A stretch of 64,000 bases of DNA from Malania oleifera. Its lineage: Eukaryota; Streptophyta; Magnoliopsida; Santalales; Ximeniaceae. A program made the translations under genes and the position numbers. The stretch spans positions 64,103,957-64,167,956 of the forward strand of contig NC_080428.1 of assembly GCF_029873635.1 (NCBI RefSeq), read 5' to 3'. Positions 38,421 through 49,197 of the stretch are shown in pieces (positions within the stretch are counted from its first letter, which is position 1; every line of letters begins with the position of its first letter). Under the pieces are notes generated by a model. That model ran no database searches. It was not told where the DNA came from and was given only the letters and a program-made list of their open reading frames with translations.

Positions 38421-39260
38421 ACAATTTATCGAAGTTCAGTGTGGAGAAATTTGACGGTTGAAACAATTTCAGTTTATGGCAGAGTACAGTCAAGGATATC
38501 TTTATTCAGCATGACTTGATCAAACCACTAATCAGGAAGAAGCCAGAAAATATCAATGATGATGATTGGGCAGAGATGGAAATAAAAACGGTTAGTACTA
38601 TTCGTTTATGCTTTTCAAATAAAGTTAAATATTCTGTTTTAGATGAATCATTACTGGTTGAGCTATGGAATAAATTAGAACAGAGATACAAGTCAAAATC
38701 TCTAACAAAGAAGCTATTTTTGAAGAAGAAACTCTATCAGCTAAAAATGGAAGAAGGGGTAAATATTATTGACCACATAAATGATTACAACAAGATCATG
38801 ACCCAACTAATGAGTCTTGGTGTAAAAGTTAAAGAAGAAGATAAAGCACTTCTTCTCCTGGCATCTCTACCACCTTCTTATGTTAGTCTCGTCATAGCAT
38901 TGTTTGTTGGTAAGGAAACCTTGAATTTGGAAGAAGTGATGGCTTCACTACAGGATACTGCACCCTTAGAAAGCCAACTATTAACCTCCAAGGGCGTGCC
39001 TTGGTCACACAAAGTGAGAAATAGACCAGGGGTAGAAATCAAAATAGAAATCAAAACCGTGGAAGATCAAGAAGTAGACGGTCCAAATCAAATGCTCTAG
39101 GAGATTTTAACAACACTCAGAACAAAAAGCAGATCGAGTGTTGGAATTGTGGCAAGATTGGCCACTACAAAAATCAATGTCGATCCCAGAAGAAGGAGCT
39201 AGAAAATAAGACCGAAGCAAATGTTGCCTCTTCTTCAGGAGAAGGAGATGCACTATTATG
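38421..39260 (+). pseudogene. Copia gag with zinc knuckle
   Basis: The frame opens near 38421 (KFSVEKFDG, then a TGA) and is open from 38516 to 39100: RKKPENINDDDWAEME, VSTIRLCF, LWNKLEQRYKSKSLTKKLFL, LKMEEGVNIIDHINDYNKI and LLLLASLPPSYVSLV. This is the conserved gag layout of TNT1/Tork-type elements. After a frameshift near 39090 the nucleocapsid knuckle CWNCGKIGHYKNQC (CX2CX4HX4C) is at 39138-39179. The protein would package element RNA in cytoplasmic particles, but the early stop and frameshift prevent this. Confidence 0.9.
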
Positions 39261-42260
39261 CTCTTTGGAAAGGAAGGGAGAGTCTTGGGTATTAGACTCT
39301 AGAGCCTCATTTCATGTAACAGGCAACAAAGAAATGCTTAACAGGTATGTACCCTGTAATCTTGACAATATTTATCTTGGTGATGACAAACCTTGTGAAA
39401 TTGCAGGAACAGGAGAAGCAAAAATAAATTTGACAGGTACCACTTGGAGTTTGACTAATGTCAGATATATCTCTGATCTTAAGAAAAAATTAATATCTGT
39501 TGGATAGCTTGCAAGTGAAGGTTACACTACAATCTTCTGTGGCGAAAGTTGGAAAATTTCCAAAGGCGTAATGACTTGTTTGCGCTGTAATAAAACAAGT
39601 ACTTTTTATATGACCTTAGATGCTTGCAGGTCAATTTCAGTTGCTGCATGGAATGAAGATTCAATCCTATGGCACCAGAGACTCAGTCATATGAGTGAGA
39701 AAGGTTTGAAAATCATGAATTCAAAGGGAAGGATACCAGGTCTCTAGTCAGCTAATATTGACCAATGTGAAAGCTGCATCCTCCGCAAACAGAAAAGAGT
39801 CAGCTTTCAGACATTCGACAAAACTCCAAAGAAAGAAAAATTAGAGCTGGTGCGCACCGATGTTTGGGGACTGAGCCCAGTTTCATCCATTGGTGGGAAA
39901 CCTATTTCATCACCTTTATTGACGACCATTCTATAAAGGTATGGGTTTATTTCTTAAGACATAAATTTGAAGTGTATGATGTTTTTAGGAAATGGAAGAC
40001 CATGGTGGAAAATGAAATAGGGTTAAAAATCAAAAAGCTGAGATCAGAAAATGGTGATAGAGAATTCAAAAGGTTTTACTACGAGCATAGGATTAGACTT
40101 GAAAGAACCGTGCTAGGTACACCCCAACACAATGGCGTAGCATAACGAATGAACAGAATCTTGACTGAGAGAGCAAAAAGTATGCGATTACAAGGAGGTT
40201 TACCAAAGCAGTTTTGGGTAGAAGCTATCAACACTGCTGCTTATCTTATCAACCGAAGTCCATCAGTACCATTGTAGTTCTAGTTACTGGAGGAGGTATT
40301 GAGCAAAAAGGAGGTAAAACTTTCACATTTAAAATTTTTCGATTGCATTGCTTATGTACATATAAGTGATCCGGCTAGGAGCAAGCTTGATCCAAAATCT
40401 CAAAAATGCACATTTCTTGGATATGGTGAAGATGAGTTTGGTTACCACATCTAGGATGATCAAAACAAGAAAATAATTAGAAGTCAAGATGTTGTTTTCA
40501 ATGAAAAGGTTATGTACAAAGACACGACATCATCAAGTAATCCCGCACTATATAACCCTAATATTGCAGAGTTGGATGATTTTACTAACAGCAATGTGAC
40601 ATAACAGGCTATTGATAATTCCCAGATAGAGGAATCTATCACAGAGGAGTGCTCTGAGGCACCACAAACTCCTACTCCGACTTTGAGGAGGTCTTCCCGA
40701 TTACATGTACCAAATAGGAGATATTTAGATTACTTGTTACTAACTGAAGCTGGTGAACTAGAGTTCTATAATGAAGCATGTCAGGTGGATGAGGCTATCA
40801 AGTGGGAACTTGCCATGAAAGATGAGATGAAATCACTCACCGACAATAAGACTTGGGAGCTAGCTAGATTGCCTAAGAGAAAATAAGCTCTTCAAAACAA
40901 ATGGGTGTATCGCATAAAAGAAGAGTATGATGGTTCGAGAAGATACAAAGCAAGACTTGTGGTCAAAGGTTTCCAACAAATAGAAGGTATTGACTACTCA
41001 GAAATCTTCTCACCAGTTGTGAAACACACAACCATTTGGACAATTTTGAGCATTGTTGCAGCAGAGAATTTACACCTTGAGCAGTTAGATGTAAAAACTG
41101 CTTTCCTACCATGATGATCTAAAGGAGGAGATATACATGCACCAAACTGAAGGTTTTTTAGAGAAAGGCAAAGAAAAACTTGTTTTCAGGTTGAATAAGA
41201 GTCTGCATGGTTTGAAACAGGCTCCAAGGCAGTGGTATAAAAAATTTGATGGCTTCATGCAAAAGAATAACTATCGCAAATGCAACGCTAATCATTGTTG
41301 CTATTTCAAGAGGTATAAATCAAGTTACATAATTCTTTTGCTTTATGTTGATGATATGCTAATTACATGATCAAACAAGGATGAGATCAGAAAATTGAAA
41401 AGGCAGCTATCCACTGAATTTGAAATGAAAGACTTGGGTCCAAAAAAGCAGATGCTTGGATGAGAATCACTAGAGACAGGAAGAAGGGAACCTTGCAGTT
41501 GTCTCAGGCCGAGTACATCTGGCAGATTCTCAGAAGGTTCAACATGAGTGATGCTAAGGCAGTTAGCACACCATTAGCTAGTTATTTCAAGTTATCAAAG
41601 ACTCAGTCTCCAGAGTCAGAGGAACAGAAAAAGGAAATGGACAAAATGTCATATGCTTCACCTGTAGGAAGCTTAATGTACGCCATGGTTTGCACGAGAC
41701 CAGATCTTAGTCATGCAATGGGAACCGTTAGTAGATTCATGTCAAATCTAGAAAAAATTCATTGGGAAGCTGTAAAATGGATTTTACGGTATCTCCAAGT
41801 TACAATTAACAAATGTTTTTACTTTGGAAAAAGTGATCTGATTTTTCAGGGATATGTAGATGCAGACTTTGCTAGCGAGATAGATCATAGAAGAAGCATT
41901 ACTAGATATGTTTTTACTGTAGGTGCTACTGCCGTTAGTTGGGTATCACAGATATAGAAAATTGTTGCTCTATCCACTACAGAGGTAGAGTATGTGGCCA
42001 TGATAGAAGCGAGCAAAGAGATGATCTGCTTACAGGGTTTGTTCATAGAGTTGGGTTTCAAGAAGATGAAGAAATTTTTGTATAGTGACAGTCAAAGTGT
42101 TATACACTTGGTGAAGAATTTAGCATTCCACTCAAAGACCAAGCACATTGGACTCCGTTATCATTTCATCAGATCTCTTCTTGATGAAGGGATATTAGCA
42201 GTTGAGAATATCCTTGGCAGTTAAAACCCAGCAGATATGTTGACAAAGACAATGACTAGA
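39261..42260 (+). pseudogene. Copia pol: protease, integrase, RT and RNase H, decayed
   Basis: Protease WVLDSRASFHVTG (39286) has Arg where the catalytic Asp-Ser-Gly needs Gly. The integrase zinc region has HQRLSHMSEKG (39673) with CESCILRKQKR, and the core has TDVWG (39860), FIDDHS (39922) and LGTPQHNGVA (40112). RT shows NKWVYRIKEEYDG (40898), YSEIFSPVVK (41000), GLKQAPRQWYKKFDGF (41209) and LLYVDDMLIT (41341) with both Asp. RNase H shows ALSTTEVEYVAM (41968) and ends at NPADMLTKTMTRE (42226). Stops at 39505, 39747 and 41956 are TAG at expected Gln positions; others are at non-Gln sites. Frameshifts occur near 39860, 41110 and 41455. Confidence 0.9.
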
Positions 42261-42455
42261 GAGAAATTAGAGTTATGCTCAGATTCAGTGGGTCTCCTAG
42301 ATCTACTGAAATCATCCATAAGTTGATCCTTGCATGTGCACCTCTGCAAGGGTGTGCGGGCACTCTCTCGAGGGGGTGTAGACGCCTTGGGTCTAGGGCG
42401 AGGTCACAGTGTTATAGCATCAGAGTAGCGGACATTTGGTTGCCCCCACATTTTT

Positions 42456-42873
42456 GGAAGGGGTGATTTGTTGACCCACCCATTTGGGTGCATTTATTGT
42501 TTCTAGGGAAGGCATAGCTCGTGGCGCATGCGCAGCCTCGAGCATGCATTCCATTTTGAATGCTGCTCCATTTCAATGCTCCTCTCTCGGCTATATTTAT
42601 ATGTGAAATGCTTTGTAAAGTTGTGAGTGAGTGTGCAAAGAAAATATATAGCATAACAAAATAGAGAGTGTTGTGTGCATGTGGCAGAGGGGTTTGAGCT
42701 AAAGTTGAGTGAGTGAGTGTGTTCTCCTCCTCAACTGTATTTTTCTTGATAATATAGTATGACTCCCTCTCTCCCATGGATGTAGGCTGAGTTTGGCCGA
42801 ACCACGTAATCTCCTTGTTTGGTGTGTGATTGTGTTGTGTTTGTGTTGCTGTAATCATCCCCTTCCCCTAACA
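42456..42873 (+). repeat. Polypurine tract and 3' LTR of the Copia element
   Basis: ggaaggggtgatt (42456-42468) precedes the LTR 42469-42873, which matches the 5' LTR throughout. The downstream ATTTT repeats the upstream target sequence. Confidence 0.93.
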
Positions 42874-42878
42874 ATTTT

Positions 42879-43198
42879 TAATTTCATAATAGAAACTTTT
42901 TAATTATTTTTCTGTTCGATCTATCACTAAAAAAAATAATTCTACAACAAATTTTGCTCCAAATCAAGCACAAATAAACTAGTTTTTAATTTCTCCTAAT
43001 TTCTCAATCACCAAAAGGTAATAGTACTACACTATGTTTGGCTCCAAAATCAGACACAAGTCAGGTATTTTCAAATAAAATATACATTCTTCATAAAAAA
43101 AATAATCCCAAGCAATTTGCAATTTTAGTGAAAATAAAACACAAGTAAATTTCTTTTTAATTTCTTGGTAGCCCCTTTCCCACCAAAAGAAAATTCTA
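42879..43198. other. AT-rich spacer between two elements
   Basis: No ORF or repeat end. The stretch continues the AT-rich sequence that preceded the Copia insertion (37016-37380), so it is the host DNA of that insertion. Confidence 0.6.
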
Positions 43199-43755
43199 TG
43201 GGGAAAAATCGGTGATGACCAATAAGGGTGCTCCCAGATCTCCGGTGACCTGAAAATGATAGAAAAACAAAAAGGCTTGGAGGACCCGGGGTGTACTCCG
43301 GGGGATCACTCCGATGCCTAAGTAAGAGGGATGCTCTAAAGAGGCCGAATGCAACAGTAGAATAGGTTGAATGACTTACCTTGGCCTCTTCTCCAGATCC
43401 CTTCTCATAGGGGCTCGAGTTGACCCTTAGTTGATTCGTCTTTATTGCGCGGGGGTGTGAATGACTCCCAGGTCATAAAGTGCTTGCGCCCATCACTCGG
43501 CTATTTAAGCCGTTGGCGTGGATCTCTCCTCCTTTTTATTGGGTTGGAGCTAATTGCTCGTCAGAATGTTTGACCCAGAGGAGGCGCGGGCCAAGCGTTG
43601 ACCTGCTTTTATTGGCTAGACTATTTTGGGCATATCAGTTGTCCCCCCTTTAGTTTCAAATTTCTGGACGAAATTTTGAACAATCGCTGTGTTTGCACTT
43701 TTCCTCTGGAATATGTAATGCTCCCTCTTCTTCTTCTTCTTCTTCTTTTTGGGTG

Positions 43756-44600
43756 TTCCGAGCTGATATTCCGAGCTGCTTCGTGGAGGACTTTTACCGA
43801 GCTATTCCGAGCTAGGCAGAATTTGCCGAGCTGATGTTCCGAGTTGATATTTTGAGCTGGTCCGTGGGGCATTTTTCCCGAGCTGATATTCTGAGCTGCC
43901 TCGAGTGGGAATTTTATCGAGCTGTTTCGTGTTGGGCAGAATTTACCGAGCTGATGTTCTGAGCTGATATTTCGAGTTGCTCTGTGGGGCATTTTTCTTG
44001 AGCTGATATTTCGAGCTGCCTCGAGGGGGACTTTTACCGAGGTGTTCCGAGTCAGAATTTTTTGAGCTGATGTTCCGAGCTGATATTTTGATCTGCTTCG
44101 TGTAGGAATTTTATCAAGCTGTTCGAACTGGGCAGAATTTGCCGAGTTGATGTTCCGAGCTGATATTCTGAGCTGCTCTGTGGGGCATTTTTCCCGAGTT
44201 GATATTCCGAGCTACCTTGAGGGGGACTTTTACCGAGCTATTCTGAGTTGGGCAGAATTTCCCAAGCTGATGTTTTGAGAGCTGCTCCATGGAGTATTTT
44301 TTTTTTTAGCTGCTCCGTGCTGGGCAAACTTTTCCAAGCTGAAGTCCCGAGTTGCTTCATGGAGCATTTTTTTTTTTGAGCTGCTATTCCGAGCTGCTCC
44401 ATGGAGTATTTTTTTCGAGCTGCTCCGTGTTGGGCAAACTTTTCCGAGCTGAAGTTCCGAGCTGCTCCATGGAGCATTTTTTTGAGCTGCTCCGTGGTGG
44501 GTAGACTTTGCCCAGCCAAAGTCCCAAACTCCTTCGTGTAGCATTTTTTTTCGAGCTGCTTCATGGAGTATTTTTGCCAAGTTGGATTCTGGCCGATCGG
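43756..44600. repeat. ccgagctg-type higher-order tandem repeat
   Basis: Dense repeats of the (t)tccgagctgatattc type with linkers cttcgtgggaggactttta and gggcagaattt. The cagaattt landmark recurs at 43817, 43937, 44053, 44133 and 44253, giving spacings of 120, 116, 80 and 120. The right part (44270-44600) is a diverged unit with ctccatggagca and T-runs. On the minus strand, LTR sense, the units stay open for more than 100 codons in two frames, which I take to be a by-product of repetition. Confidence 0.85.
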
Positions 44601-44781
44601 ATGTTTGCCGGGCTGCTTCATGCAGAGTTTTGCTTAGCAGTTCTAGTTGAGCTGCCTCGTAAAGCGATTTTGTCGTCTTGCTTCGTGGTACTTTTTTGCG
44701 GAGCAGGTTGTTTCGGGTAGCTTTCCTGTGCAGTTGTTTGGCTTACTTGTTGTTGGCCTTAAGAGCGGTGCTCTTCATTTG

Positions 44782-45005
44782 GGCCTGTTTTGCCTAATGA
44801 GTCGTGCTCGTTTGCTGGGTTTTTTTTGGCCTCACGAGTCGTACTCATCAGTTGGGCCTGTTTTTCCTAATGAGTCATGCTCATTTGTTGGGCTGTCTTT
44901 GGCCTCACGAGTCGTACTTGTCAATTAGGCCTGTTTTGCCTAATGAGTCGTGCTCATTTGCTGGGCTGTCGTTGGCCTCACGAGTCGTACTCGTCAATTA
45001 GGCCT
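44782..45005. repeat. 73-bp tandem repeat, three units plus a partial
   Basis: Units begin ggcctgtttt at 44782, 44855 and 44928, with a partial start at 45001, an exact 73-base period. Each unit holds cctaatgagtcgtgctc, gctgggctgtc and ggcctcacgagtcgtactc. The units differ at several positions. Confidence 0.92.
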
Positions 45006-45392
45006 AGTGAGATATCCTCATTTATGAGGGGTTTCAATCTGACCCTTTTCTGAGGCGTCATCACCGTCCTTTCGAGACTTCATCTATCTTGCATAAGTGT
45101 GATAAATGCATGTTTAAATGTGTCGTACCTTGGGAAGTCACTAAATGAAATGTTCTCATTTATGGGGTGTCAGACTGATGCTTTTTCTGAGGCGACGTTG
45201 TCCTTCCGAGGCGCCGTCTATCCTCAGGAAGTTGCATATTCTCGGTATTGGCACCACGGTCGTGCACCTGCAGTGATTTTCTGTATGTACATGGATCTCT
45301 GTGTCCTTTCTCTTTAGAGACGCAATCCTTTTTCTGCAGACGATAATTTTTTGAGATTCCCGCTTCCTCGGGGATTTGTGTCGCCCTCTTTT

Positions 45393-45398
45393 TATAAA
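45393..45398 (+). promoter_or_regulatory. TATA box candidate for the opposite-strand ORF
   Basis: TATAAA followed by GG on the plus strand, with a GC-richer segment (ccaagcccccttcattcg) where a start site would lie about 30 bases on. The ATG of the opposite-strand ORF is at 45701. Position and form suggest a separate plus-strand promoter; no transcript evidence is available. Confidence 0.4.
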
Positions 45399-45700
45399 GG
45401 CCAAGCCCCCTTCATTCGTTTCTCATCTTCACCCAAAGGGTCCCCTACTTGTCGTTAGGTACGCTCTCCCTTGTCCCCTTTCAATTGCATGTTTGTTTTT
45501 TTGTTCCTCATGTTCTTCACTATTCTTGCATTCACTTTGCCTGTTTGATCTTTTCTTGTATGGTAACTTTGCTATTTTGATGCAAAATTTACTGGTTTGA
45601 TCTGTTTTGGCATCTTTCCTTCTTTGTTTTTGCTGGGGTCTCACCCATTTGATCCATTTGTAAAAGTTTTGTTTCATTCATCTCAGTCTTTGTTTTCCTG

Positions 45701-47370
45701 ATGGAGTCTTCCTCGTAGCCTTTGCGGGCTCCAACTACAGTGAGGAGCGCTCATTATGACCTCACCCCCTTCGATTTGCAAAATATTCGTTACTTTTTTG
45801 TAATCCCCCAGAGTATTACTGTTAGGTTACCCTTTGTTTCAGAATCAGCCCTTAATCCAGGCTCTGAGGAGCTCTTCCTGTGCACGGATTACTTGGACCT
45901 GGGTCTTAGACTCCATTTTCCCCCCTTCATCTCTAATGTATTACATTTTTACCGAGTAGCGCCCTCCCAATTGGTTTTGAACTCTTACCTTATGCTCACC
46001 TATTTTTCCGTCCTCCTACTTTGTCTGGGCCATCAGCCTACAGTTCCTCTCTTTAGGAGTTGCTTCCAAATGTGAACGCACTCTGTAGAGATGGAGCTGT
46101 ATTATTTCAACTCTTTACCAAGTTATAAGCTTTCTACGCCGGGCAGCTCTTCCATACACAATTGGAAGTCCCGGTACTTCTTTGTCTTGGGAGAGTTGAA
46201 CTATATGGGCTCTCTTGTCTGGTCTGCTCCTCTGGATAGTAACGTTATCTATCCCTATCCACCTTTTTATGCAGGGCTGCGTGTAGGTTATCCGCTAACT
46301 CACTTGTTTCCCTTTCAACATCCTTTTTTTTTTTGGTATTTCGAGTGTGTCACATTCTTCTGAGGCTTTCCCCCCAAAGAGTAGACCATCTTGAAAGAGC
46401 TGCGAGCCCTTGGCGAACAGGGGATTGTCCCTCACAAGGAGCTGCTCCAGGAGCGTGTCCTAGTGCAATGGGGGATCAACCCTATTTCCCCAAGTCTTAC
46501 CCTGCCTTTTATTTTTATATATGTGTTCGGATATTCCTGCTATTGTCGGCGTTTTTATCTTTTTTCTGTGTCTTTGCAGATATGGACTTTAACAGATATG
46601 AATCTCTCATGGGGGAAGCTAAGAAGTAGAGGGCGAGTAGGAGGAGGAAGAATATGAGGGAACTCGAAGGAGAATCTTCTCAAAGGGATGCACCTGCTAT
46701 AGGTGATAGAAGCTCCTGTTGGAGAGAACATCGCTCCTCCTCTTCCCGTCCCCACGGCTTATACTGAGGCAATCTTTCATGAGCCGACCCATTCTGCTTC
46801 TGCTCTACGCCGGGCGGTACACGTGGAAGACTCTGTGCAGACTCAGTGCTCTTTTCCTGATGTTCTTTCAGTGAAGATCGGCCACACCTCTTACCAAGTA
46901 TACTTTTCAACCGGTTTATTTTTCTTCTTTCGGTGCAGTTTTACTAATCTGTTTTCCCCTGTTTCCCTTTTTGGCTAGCAACAATGGCCTTGGTGCAGGA
47001 GAAAAAGGTGGCCGAGATGTATCGCCAAACACTGGATGCGAGGGAGAAGTATGTGATTGCTCAAAATGAACTCCACAATGTCGACAATCGGGAACGCACT
47101 CTCTAGGTGGAAGTTGAGCGTATCCCTACAGAGGAGATTCCTGGTGCTGCTGCTGATGCGGCCTGAACTGCTATGAAGGAGTATAAGGGCTCTTCACGGT
47201 TTGTCTTTGACACCACGAAGACCTATCGACTAGGGTTTAGGAGGTGCCGAGAACAGGTGAGAACTAAGCACCCGAATCTCCCTTTGGAGGGCATTTGCTC
47301 ACATGGTTATGGAGACAAGAGTTCAGACTCCGCAGAGGATGAAGAGGAAGAGGGGAAGAGGAGAAGGTAG
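45701..47370 (+). pseudogene. Opposite-strand ORF of a Tat-type Ty3 element (Transposase_28-like protein), interrupted
   Basis: The ATG at 45701 is followed after five codons by TAG, then an open stretch to 46075: HYDLTPFDLQNIRYFFV, ITVRLPF, DLGLRLHFPPFISNVLHFY and VAPSQLVLNSYLML. This order resembles the plant domain called Putative gypsy type transposon (Pfam Transposase_28). More of it follows at 46091-46363 and 46391. A splice-acceptor-like tttctgtgtctttgcag (46564-46580) precedes MDFNRYESLMGEAKK. The last part (46984-47370) has MALVQEKKVAEMY, YKGSSRFVFDTTKTY and an acidic EDEEEEGK end. Several stops break it. It is antisense to gag-pol and lies between pol and the 3' LTR, where Tat/Grande-type elements are known to carry an extra antisense gene. 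Confidence 0.75.
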
Positions 47371-47487
47371 GAGAAGGGAGCAAAGCGAGCTAGTACGCTG
47401 AAATTTTATTTGTAGCTCTTGTTTAGTCTTATTGAGGCATTACAACTGATGTATTTGAGAATTTATTACTATGTTGTAAGAAACACT

Positions 47488-48610
47488 TTATGAATAATAC
47501 TTTTTCAACATAGCAGAGTTCCATGTATTATGAATTTTCTTCCCCCCTATCTCCTCCAATTTGTATGTCCCTAGTTTGATCTTTACTGCAACTCGGTATG
47601 GGCCTTCCCAGTTTGGCTTTAGGTTGTGCGAGCCTGACTCTTGTCGGCTAATTCGGTTCTTTCTGAGGACCAAGTCTCTGGGTCGGAAGTTGCGTACTCT
47701 TACTTGATAGTTGTAGTATCTTGCCACCCTTTGTTGGTAAGCAGCGATTTTAATGTCGGCCTAATCCTTTCTCTCCTCTAGAAAGTCTATTTCTTCCCTG
47801 ACCTCTTCGTTGTTGTCCCGCTCGTTGAAGTATTGCCTCTGCCAAGAGGGGATACCCACCTTTACTGGGATGACGACTTCTACCCCAAAGGCTAGCATGA
47901 ATGGGGTTTCCCCTGTCGCGGCTCGCTGGGTTGTGTGGTATGCCTAGATGATGAAGAGGAGCTCTTCTGCCTATCTCCCCTTCATAGATTCGAGCCTTGT
48001 CCTTAGGCTATAAAGTATGGTACGATTCATGTTTTCGACCTGTCCATTGCTTTGGGGGTGTGCTACCGACGTGAAGAGTAGTTTGATGGATAAGTCCGAG
48101 CAGAATTTTTTGAAGCGCTCATTATCAAATTGTCTTCCTTGATCAGTGATTATAGCCCACGAAATTCCGAACCAATAGACCACTGATGTCCAAACGAATC
48201 GGGTGATGTTTCGCTCAGTTATGTGGGCTAGCGCTTCGACTTCTACCCACTTAGTGAAGTAATCGATCGCTACCAGCAAGAATTTCCTTTGTCCGATTGT
48301 CGGGGGCAGAGGTCCCAAGATATCTATCCCCCATTGGGCAAAGGCGCAGCGGCTAACCAAGGGGGAGAGTGGATTGGAGGGTGTGTGTGGTATTCCCCCA
48401 CAACGTTGGCAGCTATCACATCTTTTAACAAGCTCGATCGCGTCCTTTCTCATCATGGGCCAGTAAAACCCTTGCCGTAGGGCTTTATGAGCTAGAGCCC
48501 TACTGGCTAGATGGTTTCCACATATTCCTTCGTGGATTTCTCTCAGGATGTAGTTTCCTTCTTCTCTGCTCAAGGAACGGAGGTATGACAGCGACAAAAA
48601 TCATTTGTAT
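47488..48610 (-). pseudogene. Tat Ty3 integrase and C-terminal tail
   Basis: Minus strand: the zinc region EIHEGICGNH...CDSCQRC (48420-48540), the core WGIDILGPLP (first Asp, about 48315), IITDQGRQFDNERF (second Asp, about 48140) and AHPQSNGQVENMNRTI with Glu (about 48035). After stops near 47970 the tail shows NFRPRDLVLRK and NWEGPYRV, ending NSAMLKKYY at 47491. All three catalytic residues are present in the 208-codon open stretch 47971-48597. Domain order and wording match Tat-lineage elements; this is recognised from memory. Confidence 0.88.
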
Positions 48611-48834
48611 AGCTCCTGATTTATCAGTGTGTATCTTTCCGCTTTCCTTCTCAATTTAAGGGACTCCTTTTTATCCCCTGACATGGATCCGTTGCAGAGG
48701 TAACACAATAAAGGCACCCTCCAGTCTCCATCTTTGACTTCGGAATGCAGTGAGTTGATTTTGTACTCCTCGTATAAAGTTTTCGCGATTCACTCTAGGT
48801 AAATTGCGTCCCTCCATTCTGAACTGATTGTCGA

Positions 48835-49197
48835 GGCCAATTTCACGAGCGCATCAGCCTTTGTATTTTCGGCTCTTGGCACGAGCTCTATGTCGAAGTG
48901 TATGAAGGCCTTTGCGTATTCTTGGGTTTTGGCTAGGTACTTTTTCATTTTCTGATCCCTAACTTCAAATTCTCCTTTTAGCTAATCTACTACCAACTGG
49001 GAATCACTTGACACCTTGATCTGTGCTACCCCCAGTGCTTCTGCCAGTCGAAGACCAGCTAGCAGAGCTTCGTACTCAGCATCGTTGTTTGTTGTCGAGA
49101 ATTCCAATTTTAGTGTGTACAAAGTCTTGGTACCATCTGGTGCCCTGAGGATAAATCTTGCGCCTCCTCCAACTGCGTTTGATGACCCGTTGACGTG
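48835..49197 (-). pseudogene. Second, archaeal-type RNase H domain (Tat hallmark)
   Basis: Minus strand from 49197: HVNGSSNAVGGGARFILRAP, FSTTNNDAEYEALLAGLRLA, SSDSQLVVD then a TAG, LKGEFEVRD and ENTKADALVKLA. This is a second RNase H between the usual one and integrase, a known feature of the Tat lineage. The first catalytic Asp, expected in H-V-D-G, is Asn here; Glu in AEYEALLAGL and Asp in SSDSQ are kept. The TAG after VVD sits where Gln is usual. Confidence 0.8.

Larger units (their letters stand above)
37381..42873 (+). mobile_element. Complete Copia (TNT1/Tork-like) retrotransposon with both LTRs, TSD ATTTT
   Basis: LTRs are at 37381-37789 and 42469-42873, both TGTTGACC...CCCCTAACA, with ATTTT at 37376-37380 and 42874-42878. 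Between them are, in order, primer site, gag, protease, integrase, RT, RNase H and polypurine tract, the normal Copia order. I count about 35 base differences and one 4-base indel between the two LTRs, roughly 9 percent, so the insertion is old. The reading frame has stops and frameshifts, so it is defective, though its transcript signals remain. It is the only element in the window with both LTRs and target duplications intact. Confidence 0.95.
43199..45380 (-). repeat. 3' LTR of the Tat-lineage Ty3 element (right border approximate)
   Basis: Begins TGGGGAAAAATCGGTGATGA at 43199; bases 43201-43310 match 56978-57078, the remnant 5' LTR beside the primer site. LTR sense is minus. Two tandem arrays lie inside (43756-44600 and 44782-45005). 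The inner border (sense 5' end) cannot be read directly because the other LTR is truncated; I place it before the TATA-like site of the opposite-strand ORF. Confidence 0.65.

Noticed and set aside
44230-44621. Overlapping minus-strand ORFs of 116 and 127 codons as genes
   Set aside because: They translate tandem repeats in two frames and have no recognisable domain; openness follows from the repeat unit.
44782-45005. CRISPR-like array
   Set aside because: Whole 73-base units repeat without unique spacers; it is a plain tandem repeat in a plant LTR.
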